Shown one piece after another: positions 60,097-64,000 of a stretch of 64,000 bases of DNA. How positions within the stretch are numbered: position 1 is the stretch's first letter; the number at the start of each line of letters is the position of its first letter. Both the position numbers and the translations under genes were made by a program. The stretch spans positions 37,352-101,351 of the forward strand of contig JAKVBU010000010.1 of the NCBI GenBank assembly GCA_022446885.1, written 5' to 3'. A model generated the notes under the pieces. It was not told the origin of the DNA. It was given only the letters and a program-made list of their open reading frames with translations, and searched no databases. This DNA is from Phycisphaerales bacterium. Lineage in GTDB: Bacteria; Planctomycetota; Phycisphaerae; Phycisphaerales; SM1A02.

Positions 60097-62009
60097 TTGT
60101 AACTCCTCGTCATGGGCTTGAGCAGATCGAAGTCGATCGCTTCCTCGTGTTTGATGTGCGGCGATCCTTTTTGGGTGTACTCCCAGACAGTCACGTTGCC
60201 AAATCGTTCGTCGTCTCTGACAACTTCGCCGTCTTCCGTTTGATGTTCCTCGCGGAAGTGGCAGCCGCAAGACTCGTCGCGTTCGAGCGCATCGCGGCAC
60301 ATGAGTTCGGCCAACTCGATGAAGTCCGCCACGCGGCCGGCTCGCTCCAGTGGTTGGTTGACACCGTCAGCGGTGCCTGGAACACGCAGGTCCTTCCAGA
60401 ATTCATCCCGGATCTGCCCGATGTCGGAAATGCACTGCTTGAGTCCCTCAGCAGTACGGGCCATCCCACAGTGCTCCCACATCGTCTCCCCGAGCTTCCG
60501 ATGCAGGGAAAGAGGTGTCTGCGTGCCGCCAATGCCCATCAGTCGACCGATGCGTTCGCGGACATCCTGCTCATGCTGGGAAAATGCCGGATGGTCGGTG
60601 GACACCTTGTCTCGGAAAATGTCGTGGAGGTAGTCGCCGATTGTCTGAGGCAGCACGAAGTAGCCGTCGGCGAGGCACTGCATCATGGAGCTTGCGCCCA
60701 ATCGGTTCGCGCCATGATCGGAGAAGTTCGCTTCTCCGATCGCATAGAGCCCGGGGATATTGGTCATGAGGTTGTAGTCGACCCACAGCCCCCCCATGAC
60801 ATAGTGCACGGCCGGATAGATGCGGAATGGTGTCTCGTAGGGCGACTCGTCGGTGATGTCCTCGTACATCTGGAACAGGTTGCCGTAGCGCTCCGCGATC
60901 GTGCTGCGCCCACGCTCGGCGATGGCATCCTTGAAGTCAAGGTAGACGGCGCGAGTGCCTTCGCCCATGACGCCGAATCCGTCATCGCAGACGATCTTGG
61001 CATTTCGTGAGGCCACGTCTCGTGGCACCAGATTGCCGAAGGAGGGGTACCGCTCTTCCAGGTAGTAGTAGCGTTCGTCTTCGGGAATGCTCTGGGGGGG
61101 GCGGTCATCATTCTTCTTGCGTGGCACCCAGACACGACCATCGTTCCGCAGTGACTCGCTCATCAGCGTGAGCTTGCATTGGAAATTGCCTGAGACCGGA
61201 ATGCAGGTGGGGTGAATCTGCACGTAGCAGGGGTTGGCCATGCCGGCCCCGCGTTCGTGTGCTCGCCAGGTTGCTGTGGCGTTCGAATTGATGGCATTCG
61301 TGGACTTGAAGTACACGTTTCCCGGGCCGCCCGAAGCCAGCACCACAGCGTCGGCGGCGTGCGAGCGGATTTCGCCGGTGATGAGATCTCGTACCACGAT
61401 GCCTCGGGCTCGACCATCGATCACGACGACATCCTGCAGCTCACATCTGGTGTGCATCGTGAGCTTGCCGTCGTGAATCTGCCGCTGCATGCTCTGGTAG
61501 GCACCGAGCAAGAGTTGCTGGCCTGTCTGCCCGCGGCAGTAAAAGGTTCGGGAGACCAGCACGCCGCCGAAGGAACGGTTGGCGAGCATGCCGCCATACT
61601 CTCGGGCGAAGGGGACGCCTTGGGCCGTGGCCTGATCGATGATGTTGTGACTCAGCTGGGCCAGGCGGTAGACGTTCGCCTCACGGGCTCGGAAGTCTCC
61701 ACCTTTCTGCGTGTCGTAGAAAAGTCGATAGACCGAGTCGCCGTCTTCGCAGTAGTTCTTGGCGGCATTGATGCCTCCCTGGGCCGCGATGCTGTGGGCT
61801 CGGCGTGGGGTGTCCTGATAACAGAAGCACTGGACGTTGTAGCCCTGGGCGGCCAGTGAGCTGGCGGCCGATGCCCCGGCCAGACCAGAACCCACAACGA
61901 TGATGTCGTACTTGGGCCGATTGTTCGGACCCACCAGTTTGGCGTGCTCCAGATGCCTGGACCACTTCTCCTGAACCGGTCCGTCTGGAATGCGTGCGTC
62001 GAGATTCAT
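60093..62009 (-). CDS. sdhA: Succinate dehydrogenase/fumarate reductase flavoprotein subunit
   Basis: A 638-residue FAD-bearing catalytic subunit. The dinucleotide fold is [14 protein letters not shown], the FAD-attaching His region is [15 protein letters not shown], and the active-site region [16 protein letters not shown] and [16 protein letters not shown] are present. The size and the insertion pattern fit the type-B (Bacillus/Wolinella-like) enzyme that works with menaquinone. It overlaps sdhC by ATGA and sdhB by GTGA. Confidence 0.95.
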   Translation of the reverse strand: MNLDARIPDGPVQEKWSRHLEHAKLVGPNNRPKYDIIVVGSGLAGASAASSLAAQGYNVQCFCYQDTPRRAHSIAAQGGINAAKNYCEDGDSVYRLFYDTQKGGDFRAREANVYRLAQLSHNIIDQATAQGVPFAREYGGMLANRSFGGVLVSRTFYCRGQTGQQLLLGAYQSMQRQIHDGKLTMHTRCELQDVVVIDGRARGIVVRDLITGEIRSHAADAVVLASGGPGNVYFKSTNAINSNATATWRAHERGAGMANPCYVQIHPTCIPVSGNFQCKLTLMSESLRNDGRVWVPRKKNDDRPPQSIPEDERYYYLEERYPSFGNLVPRDVASRNAKIVCDDGFGVMGEGTRAVYLDFKDAIAERGRSTIAERYGNLFQMYEDITDESPYETPFRIYPAVHYVMGGLWVDYNLMTNIPGLYAIGEANFSDHGANRLGASSMMQCLADGYFVLPQTIGDYLHDIFRDKVSTDHPAFSQHEQDVRERIGRLMGIGGTQTPLSLHRKLGETMWEHCGMARTAEGLKQCISDIGQIRDEFWKDLRVPGTADGVNQPLERAGRVADFIELAELMCRDALERDESCGCHFREEHQTEDGEVVRDDERFGNVTVWEYTQKGSPHIKHEEAIDFDLLKPMTRSYK

Positions 62010-62764
62010 TGACGGGTGGCCTCCACCGATCCATGGTCCTGCGTGTGCTGTTGGGTCTGTGACATCGATGGGGGCTCAGGCAGGACGCCTGTCCAGAACA
62101 TGACGGGCACTGACGCGAAACTCAGGAACAGCCCGATCGCGAGTGCTGCGGCAATGTGGCGAAACAGGTTGTTCCGATCGGCGTTGTTCCAGCCGAGCGT
62201 CTGAAACACGCTCCAGGCTCCGTGGTAGATATGGATGCCCACGATCGCCACTGCCAGGATGTAGGCCCATGCGATCCACCAGACTTGGAACGCCTGATAG
62301 AGATTGATGTAGACGATTCCCATGCCATCTTGCTCATGGAAGGGTGTGGGCTGAATTGTGCCTGTCGTGAACTGCAGAATGTGCAGCACGAGGAAAGTGA
62401 GGATGAGGGCTCCTGAGAAGATCATCGTGAGGCCGATGATGATCCGCTTTCGCCGGCTGGTCTTGCGATACCTGGAACCTCGGGCCGCCCGATTGCGGCG
62501 TATGAGGGCCACTACTGTGATGACGTGCACGATCAGCGCCCCGCCGACGACGACTCGCACGATCCACAGGAATCCGCCGTACCCGAACAGGTGTTGGCCG
62601 AATTCACGGAGCCAGTAGGAGTAGTCGTTGATCTCCTCGGCCCCGAACCAGATGTGCATATTGCCATAGGCGTGCAGCAACAGGAATCCGATCATGATGG
62701 CGCCGGTGACGGCGACGATGATCTTCAGTCCCAACGTGCTTCGAGCGAATCGCATCAGCTGCAT
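62006..62764 (-). CDS. sdhC: Succinate dehydrogenase cytochrome b558 subunit
   Basis: A 252-residue membrane anchor with about five hydrophobic segments. Conserved histidines for the two b haems lie within segments near LLHAYGN and LVLHILQFT, and later [11 protein letters not shown]. The single-anchor, five-helix arrangement is that of type-B enzymes coupled to menaquinone. AGAGGAA precedes the ATG. The ATG overlaps the stop of the upstream lipoprotein gene. Confidence 0.92.
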   Translation of the reverse strand: MQLMRFARSTLGLKIIVAVTGAIMIGFLLLHAYGNMHIWFGAEEINDYSYWLREFGQHLFGYGGFLWIVRVVVGGALIVHVITVVALIRRNRAARGSRYRKTSRRKRIIIGLTMIFSGALILTFLVLHILQFTTGTIQPTPFHEQDGMGIVYINLYQAFQVWWIAWAYILAVAIVGIHIYHGAWSVFQTLGWNNADRNNLFRHIAAALAIGLFLSFASVPVMFWTGVLPEPPSMSQTQQHTQDHGSVEATRQ

Positions 62765-63282
62765 CAGCGTGTTCCTCTCGCAGGCCCTGCTCCGTTCAAG
62801 GAGCCTGCTTCAACCGCACCCATGGTATCGGCCTCCACAGTCACCCTTGCCTCAAGGCGCCCCGATGCCCGGCGTCGGTGGCCCGGGGGCTCGGGCCTCT
62901 GGAGCCGCCACATCGCCGGGCCCGGAATCGAGTCCGCACTGGTCTCGACGAGCAGACGGAGTGGTTCGTACCCGTCTGCGTGAACGACCACGGCATTTGG
63001 CCGGTTGCCCGCCAGCAGAAGGCTGGTCTGTCCGGTCTGATCAGTGGTGGCATGCCAACCCGGAGGGCGAGGTGTCGGGCCGATGGTCTGACCCGGTGAC
63101 ATGCCAAGCTCTTCATGCCAGCTGGGCATGAACAAGGTCAGGCCCTCGACGGAAACGTTGGCAGAGTCGATCGGGGCAAGGGAACGGGCGTCGCGAACCT
63201 CGATCCTGGCCGCAATCGGGCTGGAGGCGGTGCACGCCCCCAGCAGCCAGGTGCACATGATCAGAGCCAGCATGTACCGCAT
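62764..63282 (-). CDS. Putative lipoprotein leading the sdh operon
   Basis: A 172-residue protein with a lipoprotein signal (ALIMCTWLLGACTASS, Cys about 17), then a beta-rich domain with VEVRDARSLAPIDSANVSVEGL-type sequence like a carboxypeptidase-regulatory/transthyretin-like fold. The last part is Arg/Pro-rich. It overlaps the sdhC start (TGATG) and has the only promoter-like box upstream, so sdhCAB may be transcribed from here. No role in complex II is known to me. Confidence 0.7.
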   Translation of the reverse strand: MRYMLALIMCTWLLGACTASSPIAARIEVRDARSLAPIDSANVSVEGLTLFMPSWHEELGMSPGQTIGPTPRPPGWHATTDQTGQTSLLLAGNRPNAVVVHADGYEPLRLLVETSADSIPGPAMWRLQRPEPPGHRRRASGRLEARVTVEADTMGAVEAGSLNGAGPARGTR

Positions 63283-63288
63283 GATTTG

Positions 63289-63294
63289 ATGCTA
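63289..63294 (-). promoter_or_regulatory. -10 box, leaderless start of the lipoprotein-sdhCAB operon
   Basis: TAGCAT on the minus strand, exactly 6 bases (CAAATC) before the ATG at 63282. Confidence 0.6.
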
Positions 63295-63314
63295 CCAGCA
63301 TGCGGGCGGGTAAA

Positions 63315-63401
63315 CGGTGGGGGCGGGATTCGAACCCGCGATACCCCGAAGGGTATACCGGTTTTCAAGACCGGCGCATTCAACCGCTCTGCCACCCCAC
63401 C
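63315..63401 (-). tRNA. tRNA-Ser (anticodon TGA)
   Basis: A class II tRNA with a long variable arm. The acceptor GGTGGGG pairs with CCCCACC, the anticodon loop is CTTGAAA (anticodon TGA, reads UCA), the variable arm is ATACCCTTCGGGGTATC, and the T arm is GCGGG-TTCGAAT-CCCGC. CCA is not encoded. Confidence 0.93.
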
Positions 63402-63414
63402 AGGGTGCGGCTAA

Positions 63415-63420
63415 AGCATA
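63415..63420 (-). promoter_or_regulatory. -10 box of tRNA-Ser
   Basis: TATGCT on the minus strand, 13 bases before the tRNA 5' end. Confidence 0.45.
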
Positions 63421-63437
63421 GACGCCCGCGGCCGCGG

Positions 63438-63443
63438 TATGCT
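63438..63443 (+). promoter_or_regulatory. -10 box, leaderless start of the small lipoprotein gene
   Basis: TATGCT followed by exactly 6 bases (GGCATC) and the ATG at 63450. Confidence 0.55.
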
Positions 63444-63449
63444 GGCATC

Positions 63450-63815
63450 ATGAAGTCAACAGCACCACTGGCCATTGGTTTTGTCACTTTGGTGTGTTGC
63501 CAAGGCGGATGTCATGGGCCGCTGGGGGTCGGCGACCTGCCTGATCAAGAGGCAGCTCTGGCAGAGGAAGGTCAGGCCGACATGCGGCTGGAGGACGGTA
63601 CAGCCGGCGCGGTCGAAACCGATTCCCTCACCGCTGATGGTGCATCGGGGTTGGGCTCCGATCCCTTCCTCCAGCAGCAGCGTGAGCAGATGAAGGCCGT
63701 GCAGACGAATACGGGTGTGTACCCCCCCGGCGCTGCAGCCATTCTGGAGCCTGGCGTCGAGTCTGAGACGGGGGATGCACCTTCGAGCCCGGGCGATGAC
63801 CCGATAGATCGCTGA
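63450..63815 (+). CDS. Small acidic putative lipoprotein
   Basis: A 121-residue protein with a hydrophobic N-terminus (LAIGFVTLVCCQGGCHG) carrying possible lipid-attachment cysteines. The rest is acidic and probably disordered (Glu, Asp, Gly, Ala). No family is recognised. The start is chosen from the -10 spacing and the signal. It is divergent from tRNA-Ser. Confidence 0.6.
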   Translation: MKSTAPLAIGFVTLVCCQGGCHGPLGVGDLPDQEAALAEEGQADMRLEDGTAGAVETDSLTADGASGLGSDPFLQQQREQMKAVQTNTGVYPPGAAAILEPGVESETGDAPSSPGDDPIDR

Positions 63816-63852
63816 GCAGCGCAAGGCATTCCGTACTCAGTCAGTTTCAGAT

Positions 63853-64000
63853 TCAGTCATTGTTCCGGGACTGTTCCTTCTGCAGTGCCCGTTGCTCCAT
63901 GATCGCTATGTGCTTGCACAGGGTATGGGCTGCGATACCCCCAGCGGCTACCCACCCCCGCCAGCCATCCAGAATGCCGCGTTTGAGCACGAGTTGCTTT
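63853..64000 (-). CDS. C-terminal end of a glycosyltransferase gene (partial)
   Basis: Only the last 48 codons are in the window; the gene runs off the right edge. The readable part, LKRGILDGWRGWVAAG then ALQKEQSRNND, matches the C-terminus of family 2 glycosyltransferases of the WaaE/KdtX type (family pattern xGFxDGWRGL). A sugar transferase in lipopolysaccharide-like or exopolysaccharide synthesis is plausible, judged from this short tail only. Confidence 0.55.
   Translation of the reverse strand, partial: KQLVLKRGILDGWRGWVAAGGIAAHTLCKHIAIMEQRALQKEQSRNND

Noticed and set aside
59997..61010. 337-codon plus-strand frame over sdhA
   Set aside because: It is antisense to an intact flavoprotein gene, with no recognisable family.

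Overview
The window reads as chromosomal DNA of a high-GC planctomycete, most likely a marine member of the class Phycisphaerae. The clues are dockerin-like tails of the type DxDGNGVVNIDDLL..LSxWGxC, a PEP-CTERM-like sorting tail ending in GRRRARN, a futalosine-pathway menaquinone gene (mqnD) together with a menaquinone-type succinate dehydrogenase/fumarate reductase, and many small lipoproteins. Gene density is high, and neighbours often overlap by ATGA, GTGA or TGATG.

Layout. 1-6 kb: a SPOR lipoprotein diverges from an acyl-CoA ligase/mqnD/ACT operon, followed by a TPR-cyclophilin and a fused 6-pyruvoyl-tetrahydropterin synthase-like gene. 6-10.6 kb: a candidate small RNA, a YdjY-like lipoprotein, ruvC, a LolD/MacB-like ATPase, trpE and an epimerase. 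10.6-19.5 kb: a 1325-residue AsmA-like protein, a LOG-family protein, a lipoprotein, pssA and a glutamyl-tRNA synthetase with an insertion. 19.5-29.8 kb: tyrosine/homogentisate catabolism (an unknown gene with fahA on +, hmgA and hppD on -), split by a block holding a giant secreted dockerin protein, a PEP-CTERM-like protein and two gene remnants. 29.9-39.3 kb: apt, a GroES-like gene, aroA, an ABC exporter, a BtuCD-like importer, an M24 peptidase and accBC. 39.4-45.6 kb: a CvpA-like protein, a degenerate GspE-like protein, pilT and guaB. 45.7-57.5 kb: a nine-gene accessory-looking cluster in two tail-to-tail arms. 57.6-64 kb: tRNA-Arg, an FHA-GAF-PP2C phosphatase, sdhBAC with a leading lipoprotein gene, tRNA-Ser, a small lipoprotein and the end of a glycosyltransferase gene.

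The most unusual system is the 45.7-57.5 kb cluster. One arm carries a P-loop GTPase, a membrane protein with a GAP1-N-like N-terminus and a lipoprotein with a von Willebrand A domain. The other carries a zinc-ribbon protein, a second GAP1-N-like protein with a tail anchor, a 962-residue single-span helical protein, a MotA/TolQ/ExbB channel subunit and two different ExbD/MotB-like stator-type proteins. This is the parts list of an ion-driven envelope machine under GTPase control. It resembles conflict systems in logic, but I cannot match it to a described one.

A second theme is transcriptional. At least 16 transcription-unit heads have a TAnnnT box (GATCAT at guaB) 6-10 bases before the start codon, ten of them at exactly 6, which implies leaderless or nearly leaderless mRNAs. 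The two arms of the GTPase cluster instead have Shine-Dalgarno leaders.
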